Origin: Novosphingobium sp. G106
Lineage (GTDB): Bacteria > Pseudomonadota > Alphaproteobacteria > Sphingomonadales > Sphingomonadaceae
Assembly: GCF_019075875.1 (NCBI RefSeq)
Contig: NZ_JAHOOZ010000001.1
Coordinates: 1,860,001 to 1,924,000 of the forward strand
DNA length: 64,000 bases
Direction: 5' to 3'
Part shown: positions 17,481 to 25,075 of the stretch, one piece after another
Position numbering within the stretch: the stretch's first letter is position 1
Layout of the letters: each line of letters begins with the position of its first letter
Notes under the pieces: model-generated
The model's database searches: none
The model's input: only the letters and a program-made list of their open reading frames with translations
Told to the model about the DNA's origin: nothing
Program-made: the position numbers and the translations under genes

Positions 17481-17536
17481 TGCTGCACTGCACAAAACAT
17501 CGAGCGGCGGCGCAGTCAACAAAATGCTGCATTGCA
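17481..17536 (-). promoter_or_regulatory. Two PhaR-like boxes upstream of the phasin gene
   Basis: TGCTGCACTGCA at 17481-17492 and TGCTGCATTGCA at 17525-17536 differ at one base and start 44 bases apart, about four helical turns. They resemble the TGC...GCA-rich sites bound by PhaR before phasin genes in other alphaproteobacteria. They lie 35-90 bases upstream of the start codon, where a repressor would act. Confidence 0.6.
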
Positions 17537-17951
17537 ACATGAAACCTTTAATATGCAGCGCGCTGGTCATCGAAGGCATGGCCCGCAACCGCGAGAGCGA
17601 TAAAACGCTCATGGTCTCGAAGAAGATCTGATATCAGATAATTCTTCCAAGTCGTTTATATTGATGGCTTTTATGCGACCGATAGCTGGGGATTCTGAGG
17701 ATGGCCGATTGCGGCAGGCCGCAGCAATTGCCTGTTGCGTTGCCGGTTTCTTACCTGAAATGTGAGCCGTTATCGACCGGCATTCCGTATTCTTGCGCAC
17801 TCGCACGAAGATTGATTTGAGCGCGGATCGCAGATCCCTAATGCCCGATCATCCCGCAGCCACTGATTTGAGACCCACTCGGACGTGTTTGGGGCATAGA
17901 TCAAGGAAGCAGGATTCACCTGCGAGGCCGATACCGATCCGACCGGCGACG
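17537..17951. other. Intergenic region
   Basis: 415 bases between the phasin promoter boxes and the GNAT gene end. AT-richer than its surroundings in part (17620-17760). No gene or RNA structure could be supported. Confidence 0.35.
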
Positions 17952-18515
17952 TCAGAGCTGCTTGGTCTGCCGTGCGAGCGGAGCATTGTCTTCCAGTTCG
18001 ATGGAAGCGCTGAGGTCCACGAGGAAGGTTTGCGAACTCGGCATTCCGGCGCCGGCCGTAGCCAGACGTGAACGCAGCTCGCTCGTCGGCTTGAAGCCTA
18101 CCTTCTCGAGAACGTGGGCCGAAGATCCATCGCCGGGAATGTGGCTGGCGATGATCCGGGTATGACCCAAGGTGCGGGCCATGCTCAGCACGGCGCTGAT
18201 CGCCTCGGTCGCATAGCCATGGCCGTGATGCGCCTTGATGATCCAGTACCCTAGCCCGACCTCGTCGCCATCGGGTCCAAGTCCGATCCCGCCGATCAGT
18301 TCGCCGCCGTTGATCCTGGGCAAGGTTATGAAGAAGTGCGGCAGGCGCTTGTCGCTCGGCCGCTCGATGAATCGCTGGGCGTCTTCTGCGGTCAGGGGCC
18401 ACGGAAGGCCGCTCGCATTGGCCGCAAGGGGCGCCTCATTGATGAGGGTAAGCATTTCCTGCCGATCTTCCGGCCAACATGGTCTGAGGAACAGTCGCGC
18501 AGTACGAATGAACAT
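17952..18515 (-). CDS. GNAT family N-acetyltransferase (RimJ/RimL type)
   Basis: About 187 residues. Seen: an N-terminal TARLFLRPCWPED typical of the ribosomal-protein acetyltransferase group, GGIGLGPDGDEVGLGYWI, the acetyl-CoA loop HHGHGYATEAISAVL, and a terminal VLEKVGFKP. It transfers acetyl from acetyl-CoA to an amine; the target is unknown. The start at 18515 (MFIRTARL) fits the family; the frame is open to 18557. A stand-alone gene. Confidence 0.88.
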   Translation of the reverse strand: MFIRTARLFLRPCWPEDRQEMLTLINEAPLAANASGLPWPLTAEDAQRFIERPSDKRLPHFFITLPRINGGELIGGIGLGPDGDEVGLGYWIIKAHHGHGYATEAISAVLSMARTLGHTRIIASHIPGDGSSAHVLEKVGFKPTSELRSRLATAGAGMPSSQTFLVDLSASIELEDNAPLARQTKQL

Positions 18516-18751
18516 TGTGCCAGCCCTCACCAGTCCGACCTGTGTGCAATAGAGCACGCGCCTGAGACTTCGACTGTTTCGTCCGGCGCTGCAAAACCGG
18601 CATAGCTCTAAAGACTTAAAGTCTGACAGGCGCCCTCTATAATGCCAGCAATTGAGCGCACGTAAAGCGCGGTATCAGCCCTCAAGACGAATTTGTCGCC
18701 GCCGCCTAACGGCGCGTGGGACTTCAAACGGCAGATGGCGCCGAACTCGGC

Positions 18752-19570
18752 TCATCCCGACCGCTTTGCGACCTTGGACTGGCGGCGCGCCCGCGGTTTT
18801 TCGGCAAGCTCGATCCATACCGGAGCATGGTCGCTCGTCTTTTCCCATCCGCGAACATGGGCGTCGACTTCTGCCGCGACCAAACGGCCTGCAAGCGTGG
18901 GGCTCAGCAAAAGGTGATCGATCCTGAGGCCTGCATTCCGGGCATAGGCGTTCCGGAAATAGTCCCAGAACGTGTAGATCGCCTCCCCTGGATGCAGCTC
19001 GCGCAGCGCATCGGTCCACCCCTGGTCCAGCAGGCGAAAATAGGCGGCTTTAACCTCGGGCGCGAAGAGCGCGTCGTCCTGCCAGCGTTCGGGTTTGTAG
19101 ACGTCTAGATCGGTCGGCATGACATTGAAGTCGCCAGCGAGCATGACCGGAAGGCCGGTCTCGATCAGGCCTGCAGCGTGATCGATCAGACGTTCGAACC
19201 AGCGCAGCTTGTAGTCGAACTTTGGCCCGGGACGCGGATTGCCATTGGGAAGATAAAGGCCGCCGATGATAATGCCGCCGACGGCGGCCTCGATATAGCG
19301 GCTGTGGGTGTCGGCAGCGTCGCCTGGAAGCCCCCGCCGGGTTTCGTGAATCTGGCCGATGCGGCTCAGGATCGCGACTCCGTTCCAGCTCTTCTGACCG
19401 TGCCAGATAACGTCGTAGCCAAGGGCCCGGATCGCTCCTTGCGGAAACTTGTCGTCGGGGGCCTTGAGCTCCTGCAGGCACACGACCTCGGGCTGCTCCT
19501 CCTCGAGCCAGCGCAGCAGCACCGGGAGGCGCCCATTCACGCCGTTCACGTTGTAGGTCGCTATCTTCAT
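18752..19570 (-). CDS. xthA: Exodeoxyribonuclease III / AP endonuclease
   Basis: 272 residues, normal for the family, which cuts abasic sites and trims 3' ends in base-excision repair. Seen: KIATYNVNGVNGRL at the N-terminus, CLQELKAPDDKFP, GGLYLPNGN, LAGDFNVMPTDLDVY, and the C-terminal RIDHLLLSP and SDHAPVWIEL. The ATG at 19570 precedes the conserved N-terminus; the open frame upstream is spurious. It lies beside the SOS genes but on the opposite strand, with no LexA box seen before it. Confidence 0.93.
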   Translation of the reverse strand: MKIATYNVNGVNGRLPVLLRWLEEEQPEVVCLQELKAPDDKFPQGAIRALGYDVIWHGQKSWNGVAILSRIGQIHETRRGLPGDAADTHSRYIEAAVGGIIIGGLYLPNGNPRPGPKFDYKLRWFERLIDHAAGLIETGLPVMLAGDFNVMPTDLDVYKPERWQDDALFAPEVKAAYFRLLDQGWTDALRELHPGEAIYTFWDYFRNAYARNAGLRIDHLLLSPTLAGRLVAAEVDAHVRGWEKTSDHAPVWIELAEKPRARRQSKVAKRSG

Positions 19571-19744
19571 GACCTGCGGTGATGAAACGAGGCATTCGCC
19601 ATACGGGCAGAAGAGTTTGCGGCAGGACTCGTTCCAGCGCGAATTGGACTCGGTTTGGCTCTGGCGTGCGAGCTTGCGCGCTCCTGCACGAAACCCGACC
19701 CAGGAAGGTGCGTTTGGCCATGCATCTGCCAAGGAGAAAAGACT

Positions 19745-19921
19745 GTGTCGGACAACAAGACGCTTCGCGCTCCGCAGGACGCTTCCCGCATTTCCCTCAG
19801 CGAAGATTACGAGGTCGACTACTGGACCGGGAAGTTCGGCGTGAGCCGCGACAAACTTGCGGATGCGGTGAAGGCCGTCGGCAACGGTGCGAAAGCGGTA
19901 GAGCGGTATCTCAAGGGCTAA
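19745..19921 (+). CDS. DUF3606 domain protein
   Basis: 58 residues, GTG start with AAGGAG upstream. Seen: the family core ISLSEDYEVDYWTGKFGVSRDKLADAV and terminal VERYLKG. DUF3606 proteins are tiny helical proteins of unknown function, common in alphaproteobacteria. It lies immediately before the LexA box of dinB, so it is probably transcribed independently. Confidence 0.8.
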   Translation: MSDNKTLRAPQDASRISLSEDYEVDYWTGKFGVSRDKLADAVKAVGNGAKAVERYLKG

Positions 19922-19926
19922 TCTTC

Positions 19927-19941
19927 GTTCCCATTTTGTTC
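19927..19941 (+). promoter_or_regulatory. LexA (SOS) box of dinB
   Basis: GTTCCCATTTTGTTC, an exact GTTC-N7-GTTC direct repeat, the alphaproteobacterial LexA operator. It lies 16 bases before the dinB start and differs by one base from the boxes at 30876 and 31598. Confidence 0.85.
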
Positions 19942-19957
19942 AAAATCCGCTAGCACC

Positions 19958-21070
19958 ATGTCCATGGTGGATTCGGCGCCCCGCAAGATCATCCACGTGG
20001 ACATGGACGCGTTCTTCGCGTCGGTGGAGCAGCGCGATGATCCTAAGCTCCGCGGACGCCCAGTGGCTGTGGGGTACGGTGCCGCGCGCGGGGTGGTTGC
20101 CGCTGCAAGCTACGAGGCTCGCAGGTTTGGCGTGCGATCGGCCCTGCCGTCGGTGACAGCGATGAAGCGCTGCCCCGAGCTCATTTTCGTTCCGCCGCGC
20201 TTCGAGGTCTACAAAGCGGTGTCGCGCCAGATCCACGGCATCTTTGCCGACTATACCGATCTCATCCAGCCGCTCTCACTCGACGAAGCTTACCTCGACG
20301 TCACCGACAACCGGCGCGATCTTCCGACGGCGTGGCTCACGGCGAGGGAAATCCGAGCGCGGATTTTGGAGGAGACCGGTCTCACGGCTTCGGCCGGCAT
20401 CTCGTACAACAAGTTCCTGGCAAAGCTCGCCTCGGACCAGCGCAAGCCCAACGGCCAGTTCGCCGTGACACCCGACATGGGCGAGGCGTGGACCCAGGGC
20501 CTCCCGGTCTCGCGCTTCCATGGTGTCGGTCCCGTCACTGCGGCCAAAATGCAACGCCTTGGCATCGAGACGGGAGCTGATCTTCGCGCAAAATCGATGG
20601 ACTTTCTCCAGCAGCATTTCGGCAGCTCGGCCGCCTGGTATTACGAGATCGCACGCGGTATCGACGACCGGCGCGTCAATCCCGACCGGGATCGCAAGTC
20701 ATCTGGCTCGGAGACGACTTTCGAGCGCGACCTGACGGCAAGCCCGGAAATCGAGAGCGGCGTGCTGGGTCAGGCCGACGAGGTTTGGGCCTGGTGCGAG
20801 AAGGCCCAGGCTTTCGGGCGGACGGTCACGGTCAAGGTCAAGTTCGCCGACTTCCAGATCATCACGCGCAGCAAGTCGCTCCCCCAGGTCGTGAGCACCC
20901 ATGCCGATCTTCGCGGTGCAAGCCTCGCGCTCATTCGGCAGGTCCTCCCTGCCCAGAAGGGTGTTCGGCTCGTCGGCGTCACAGTGTCCAACTTCGAAAA
21001 GGCTGCGGCGATCATAGAGCCCGCCCTTCCCCTGTTCGGACAAGCACCCAAACAAGGCGCTGCCGCCTGA
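19958..21070 (+). CDS. dinB: DNA polymerase IV (Y-family, translesion)
   Basis: 370 residues. Seen: HVDMDAFFASVEQRDDP with the first catalytic Asp, ARRFGVRSALPS, SLDEAYLDVT with the second acidic pair, the SYNKFLAKLAS motif, and the GVGPVTAAKM helix-hairpin-helix. It copies past damaged bases with low fidelity. LexA control is supported by the box just upstream. The stop overlaps the start of the next gene (TGATG), so the two are translationally coupled. Confidence 0.95.
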   Translation: MSMVDSAPRKIIHVDMDAFFASVEQRDDPKLRGRPVAVGYGAARGVVAAASYEARRFGVRSALPSVTAMKRCPELIFVPPRFEVYKAVSRQIHGIFADYTDLIQPLSLDEAYLDVTDNRRDLPTAWLTAREIRARILEETGLTASAGISYNKFLAKLASDQRKPNGQFAVTPDMGEAWTQGLPVSRFHGVGPVTAAKMQRLGIETGADLRAKSMDFLQQHFGSSAAWYYEIARGIDDRRVNPDRDRKSSGSETTFERDLTASPEIESGVLGQADEVWAWCEKAQAFGRTVTVKVKFADFQIITRSKSLPQVVSTHADLRGASLALIRQVLPAQKGVRLVGVTVSNFEKAAAIIEPALPLFGQAPKQGAAA

Positions 21071-22365
21071 TGGGACGCCGGGCAGGCAGCGCCGACCTTC
21101 CGCTCCATGGCGGCCGCGTGCCGGCTTGGCTCGGACAGCGCATGACCAAGCTTGGCGCGGTCATTACAGAGGCCATCGTCCTGGAATACGGGCGGGACGA
21201 GTTCCTGCGCCGCCTTTCCCACCCGTTCTGGTTCCAGTCCTTCGGCGCTGTCATGGGCATGGACTGGCATTCCTCTGGCATTACGACGAGCGTCATCGGG
21301 GCGCTCAAGCGCGGTCTCGCACCACTATCCGGAGAGCTTGGTCTTCACGTTTGCGGCGGGCGCGGAAGGCACAGCCGCAAGACGCCTGCGGAGCTCATGG
21401 CTGTCGCGGACCGCACCGGCATCGATGGAACGGGCCTCGCGCAAGCGAGCCGGCTCGTCGCCAAAGTCGACAGCGCAGCCGTCCAGGATGGTTTCGATCT
21501 CTATCTGCACGGTTTCATCGTCGCCGACGACGGCCGCTGGGTCGTTGTCCAGCAGGGCATGAACGGCGAGCGCAGGCAGGCGCGGCGCTATCACTGGTCG
21601 AGTGAAGGCCTCGAGAACTTCATCGATGCGCCCCATGCCGCGATCGACGGCAGGAACCAGGGCGAGATCGTCAATCTGGCCGACCGCCGTGCCGCGTCTT
21701 CGCGCGACCGCCAACTCCAACTACTCGCCGATATCGGACCTGGCGGCATTGTGCGCGAGCTCGACCGTCTCGATCCCAGGCGAGCGCCCGACCAGGCTAT
21801 GCTTCCCCATCTCGTGATGCCAGATCACCACGACGTCCGCCCCGAGAACGTAGTGATGCGCCGCCTGCACGGCGCGCTGGCGGCCGCGGCCGACCGAGGC
21901 CCCGAGGATTTCGCCGAGCTCCTGCTCGTACCCGGTGTCGGCGCTCGCACGGTCCGGGCCCTGGCAATGGTTGCCGAAGTCGTTCACGGCACACCGTGCC
22001 GCTTTAGCGATCCGGCGCGCTTCTCACTGGCGCATGGCGGCAAGGACCGGCACCCCTACCCTGTGCCGACAAGGGTCTACGACCACACGATTGCCGTCAT
22101 GAAGTCTGCGGTGGTGAAAGCTAAGCTTGGCCAGGGCGAGGAGCTCGCGGCCCTGAAGCGGCTCGACGAACAGGCCCGGCGGCTCGAGGCTTCCGCCACG
22201 GGACCTTCGCTTCCCGACCTCATTGCCGAGGAAATGGCCTATTCGCAGAGCTATGGCGGGCGCAGCGTGTTCGGGTGGGAGCCTGCGCAAAATTACGAGC
22301 CAGACGCGGATACCCTGGGGTCCGAAGGAAAGTCGGCCCATGTGCCGGCCCGCGTCCCGCTCTAG
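21070..22365 (+). CDS. DUF763 domain protein coupled to dinB
   Basis: 431 residues. Seen: the DUF763 opening RAGSADLPLHGGRVPAWL, a conserved WHSSG/HVCGGRGRHSRKTP block, LVMPDHHDV, and a helix-hairpin-helix-like LLLVPGVGARTVRAL near residue 285 followed by FSLAHGGKDRHPYPV. DUF763 has no established biochemical function; the HhH element suggests nucleic-acid contact (inference). The ATG overlaps the dinB stop, so it should be co-induced by DNA damage. The frame is open far upstream only as a shadow of dinB. Confidence 0.85.
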   Translation: MGRRAGSADLPLHGGRVPAWLGQRMTKLGAVITEAIVLEYGRDEFLRRLSHPFWFQSFGAVMGMDWHSSGITTSVIGALKRGLAPLSGELGLHVCGGRGRHSRKTPAELMAVADRTGIDGTGLAQASRLVAKVDSAAVQDGFDLYLHGFIVADDGRWVVVQQGMNGERRQARRYHWSSEGLENFIDAPHAAIDGRNQGEIVNLADRRAASSRDRQLQLLADIGPGGIVRELDRLDPRRAPDQAMLPHLVMPDHHDVRPENVVMRRLHGALAAAADRGPEDFAELLLVPGVGARTVRALAMVAEVVHGTPCRFSDPARFSLAHGGKDRHPYPVPTRVYDHTIAVMKSAVVKAKLGQGEELAALKRLDEQARRLEASATGPSLPDLIAEEMAYSQSYGGRSVFGWEPAQNYEPDADTLGSEGKSAHVPARVPL

Positions 22366-22760
22366 AGGCTGCAGAAGCTGACTATTTCAGCGGTGATGCG
22401 CTCTGGATGCTCGAGATGGAGCCAGTGAGTGCCGTTAGCGATGACCGCGAGCGATCCCTGGCCGCATCTTGCCAGGCTCGCCTCCATCAGAGCCCGCCCA
22501 AGAAAGCGGTCCTTGTCGCCCCAGATGATCTGCACGGACGGCCGGATCGGCTGTGCAGTCGCGCGCTCCCACGGCCGGCGAAGCGCGCGGTAGTAGGCGA
22601 GCATACACGACAGAGCCCCTGGCCGAGCCCAGGCTTCGACATAGGGCCCGAGCGTCCGCGACGAGAACGTGCCCTTGAGCGCACTGCGGCGCAGCGCCGC
22701 TTTCAGCCTCGCGAATTGAAATGCGCCCAGGACTTTCTCGGGAAGCCACGGAAGCTGAAA
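22362..22760 (-). pseudogene. Alpha/beta hydrolase (epoxide-hydrolase-like), 3' fragment
   Basis: C-terminal 132 residues of an alpha/beta hydrolase, from FQLPWLPEKV to the catalytic His in ANGTHWLHLEHPERI, including the acid-strand IIWGDKDRFLG. The 5' half lies at 24291-24776, on the other side of the IS110 element. Joining the two across the element gives an uninterrupted 294-residue frame reading through GFFQLPWLPE, the usual family sequence. The gene is therefore inactivated by insertion. Confidence 0.88.
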
Positions 22761-22838
22761 GATCCCATGGCGAGGGTGGATAGCGGCTGACACTCTGGCA
22801 GAGTTCGGTTGCTGACCCCTAACTCCGTGGAGGCAACC

Positions 22839-23996
22839 ATGCTTGCAGCAGATCGACCCCATGCGCCCGCCGCTATCCGTATAGATCTTGGCGCGATCTT
22901 CGTTTCGATGGAACTGTCTAAATCAACGTGGCTGATCACGTCTTTGTCGCCGGGCGCCGGCGAGCGGATGTCGAAGCACGTTGTGCGCGCCGGCGATGTT
23001 GCCGGGTTATTGGAGCGCTTCGCCCAGCTTCGTGCGAAGGCGCAGGCGCGAACCGGACAGGAGTTCGGCTTCATTGTCATCCAGGAGGCCGGTCTCGATG
23101 GTTTCTGGATCCACCGGGTCCTGGAAAGCGAAGGTATCGAGAGCCATGTCGTTGACCCGGCGTCGATCGCGACATCCCGCCGACGCCGACGCGCGAAGAC
23201 GGACAAGATCGATGGCGAAGCGTTGGTCCGTGCCTTGCTCGCCTACAAGCGAGGCGAACCACGCGTCTGCGCGATGGTCAGGCCACCCAGCGTCGAGGAG
23301 GAAGATCGGCGTCGCATCTGCCGCGAGCGCCAGGTGCTGATCATCGAGCGCACCCAGCATATCAACCGGATCAAAGGTTTGCTCTTCACCCAAGGCATCA
23401 CCGGATATGAGCCGCTCCGTCGGGATCGCAGAGGTCGCCTCTCAGACCTCAGAACAGGCGATGGACGCGTTCTCGCGGCTCATGTCAGGTCGCAGATTGA
23501 TCGAGAACTCGATCGTCTCGAGCTGATCATCGAACAGATCAAAGCCGTCGAGGACGAACGCGCTTTGCTCATCGCTGCACAGGCGGACAATACGCCCGCG
23601 GCGATGCTCCTCAACCTTAAAGGTATCGGACCCGAGTTCGCGACAATCCTTTATTCTGAGGGGCTGTTTCGCCATTTTGATAATCGGCGTCAGCTGGCAG
23701 CCTATGCTGGACTGGCACCCACGCCCTGGCAAAGCGGTTCGATCAGACACGAGCAGGGCGTCTCCAAGGCTGGCAACGCCAGGCTTCGAACGACCATGGT
23801 GGAGCTGTCATGGCTCTGGGTCCGCTATCAGCCGGACTCTGCACTGGCGCGCTGGTTCCAGGAGCGCGTGCAACACAACGGTGGTCGGCACAAAAAGCCG
23901 GCAATCGTCGCGCTTGCTCGCAAGCTCCTGATCGCCCTGTGGAAGTATGCGACCGCTGGCGTGGTCATCGAAGGAGCCATTATGAAGGCAGCTTGA
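22839..23996 (+). CDS. IS110-family transposase (DEDD recombinase)
   Basis: 385 residues. The N-terminal RuvC-like DEDD domain is seen from IFVSMELSKSTW through RRRAKTDKIDGEALVRAL. The C-terminal transposase_20 domain is seen at LLNLKGIGPEFATIL, then RRQLAAYAGLAPTPWQSG and the Ser-containing GVSKAGNARLRTTMVEL. The start at 22839 has GGAGG close upstream. In this family the protein acts with a structured RNA from the element's noncoding end that specifies target and donor. It appears intact, so the element may be active. Confidence 0.93.
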   Translation: MLAADRPHAPAAIRIDLGAIFVSMELSKSTWLITSLSPGAGERMSKHVVRAGDVAGLLERFAQLRAKAQARTGQEFGFIVIQEAGLDGFWIHRVLESEGIESHVVDPASIATSRRRRRAKTDKIDGEALVRALLAYKRGEPRVCAMVRPPSVEEEDRRRICRERQVLIIERTQHINRIKGLLFTQGITGYEPLRRDRRGRLSDLRTGDGRVLAAHVRSQIDRELDRLELIIEQIKAVEDERALLIAAQADNTPAAMLLNLKGIGPEFATILYSEGLFRHFDNRRQLAAYAGLAPTPWQSGSIRHEQGVSKAGNARLRTTMVELSWLWVRYQPDSALARWFQERVQHNGGRHKKPAIVALARKLLIALWKYATAGVVIEGAIMKAA

Positions 23997-24290
23997 CCCG
24001 GCACCTTCCACCCATCCCCGGAGCCCGATCAGCTTCGTGGATCCAGGAGGCGAACCGAAACGGCTGTTGGCTTCAAAAGCCGCCTGAAAGACTGGTCTCG
24101 CCCTCCTGAGCCCGTGCCCGCCGCAAGCGGGATAATGGTGCAGCCGTTCCGGACGGCGACCGCATGTGAGCTGGATATGGGTCGATCCGTCGATCCGCGT
24201 CATGCAACGGGCAAAGCCTGGATCCGATCGCCAAGGAGACGACCAATGCTGTCACCAAGTTAAACCTTGACCGACGTCCTCGTCATGTGA
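23997..24290 (+). ncRNA. Candidate bridge (seek) RNA region of the IS110 element
   Basis: Noncoding 3' end of the element. CTGAAAGA at 24084-24091 equals the left target flank plus core (22755-22762). CATGTGAG at 24163-24170 equals the right end of the element at its junction (24284-24291). Each is followed by CTGG. After the second comes ATGGG (24177-24181), complementary to the element's left end (CCCAT, 22764-22768). This matches the target-loop-then-donor-loop logic of bridge RNAs. Several inverted repeats (for example GGCTT/AAGCC at 24069-24081) support folding. Exact RNA ends are unknown. Confidence 0.55.
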
Positions 24291-24776
24291 GAAGCCGATG
24301 TACCAGCTGCGCAGGAGCTGCACCGGGCTTCTGAAAATCTGCTCGATCCAGGCCTCGGGATGCGGTCCGCTGATCAGCACGGCTTTCCTGACACGTTCGG
24401 GATGGCGGGCCGCTACGCACCAGCCGATCACCGCACCCCAGTCGTGCCCGGCGAGATGGAAGCTTTGCGAGCCCAGCGCGGCGGCAAGACGGACGATGTC
24501 TTGCGCCAGGACCTCGAGCCCATAGGCCGAGGGCTCCTGCGGTGCGCAGCTCAGATTGTAGCCGCGCAGATCGGGCACAACGACATGGAAGCCGGCCGCA
24601 GCGAGCGGCGTGATCTGGTGACGCCATGCCCACCAGAATTCCGGAAATCCGTGCAGCAGCACGAGCATGGGATCGCCGACGCGGCCGGCTTCGACCACGT
24701 GAAGCCTGGCATCGCCAACCTCGCACCATTGCTCGCGCCAACCGGGCTCCAACAAGGCAGCGTCGTCTGAGGTCAT
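24291..24776 (-). pseudogene. Alpha/beta hydrolase (epoxide-hydrolase-like), 5' fragment
   Basis: N-terminal 162 residues: LVLLHGFPEFWWAWRHQI (oxyanion HGFPE), VVVPDLRGYNLS, nucleophile-elbow HDWGAVIGW (Asp nucleophile, as in epoxide hydrolases and haloalkane dehalogenases), ending at SWYIGF where the element begins. Its ATG overlaps the stop of the preceding small gene (ATGA), so it was the fourth gene of the imu operon before disruption. The frame runs a few codons into the element. Confidence 0.88.
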
Positions 24777-25075
24777 TTAGGCTCCGAGCCGTCCTGGTTG
24801 CCTGCGTTCCGCGCGGCGGCTTGTGATCGAACCTGGCGAACGATGCCGTTGTAGGCGGCGTGCAGGCCTTGGCTACGGCCGATTTCATGATCGGAACCGG
24901 CCGCTTCCCAGAAGGCGACGAGCCAATCGTCCGGGCATCGGCCGCGCAGCACCCATAGCGCGAGCGCAACACCGCGCGTCTGCACCAGTTCCCTCGCGGC
25001 AGCTGCCTCGCGCAGCACATTGAGCGCGCGCTCGATCGTTCCCGCCACGCGCGCGTGGGCTTCAGTGGAAGTCAT
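24773..25075 (-). CDS. Uncharacterised 100-residue protein in the imu operon
   Basis: Start at 25075, overlapping the end of dnaE2 by 14 bases; its stop overlaps the next ATG. The protein is helical and has no motif I recognise: [20 protein letters not shown], then [22 protein letters not shown]. The frame is open upstream to 25225 only within dnaE2. The tight overlaps argue that it is co-expressed with the mutagenesis polymerase, but a repair role is only inference. Confidence 0.6.
   Translation of the reverse strand: MTSTEAHARVAGTIERALNVLREAAAARELVQTRGVALALWVLRGRCPDDWLVAFWEAAGSDHEIGRSQGLHAAYNGIVRQVRSQAAARNAGNQDGSEPK

Larger units (their letters stand above)
22761..24290 (+). mobile_element. 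IS110-family insertion sequence (about 1530 bp)
   Basis: Ends were placed by restoring the interrupted hydrolase frame. The triplet AGA is shared by the left (22760-22762) and right (24290-24292) junctions, consistent with the two-base core of IS110 recombination; there is no longer target duplication. The single gene starts about 76 bases from the left end and leaves about 294 noncoding bases at the right end. A long 3' noncoding end is typical of the IS1111 subgroup. No clear terminal inverted repeats were found. Confidence 0.85.

Noticed and set aside
22761..24290. Terminal inverted repeats or target duplication of the IS element
   Set aside because: Only a three-base shared AGA is seen, as expected for IS110; no convincing inverted ends.
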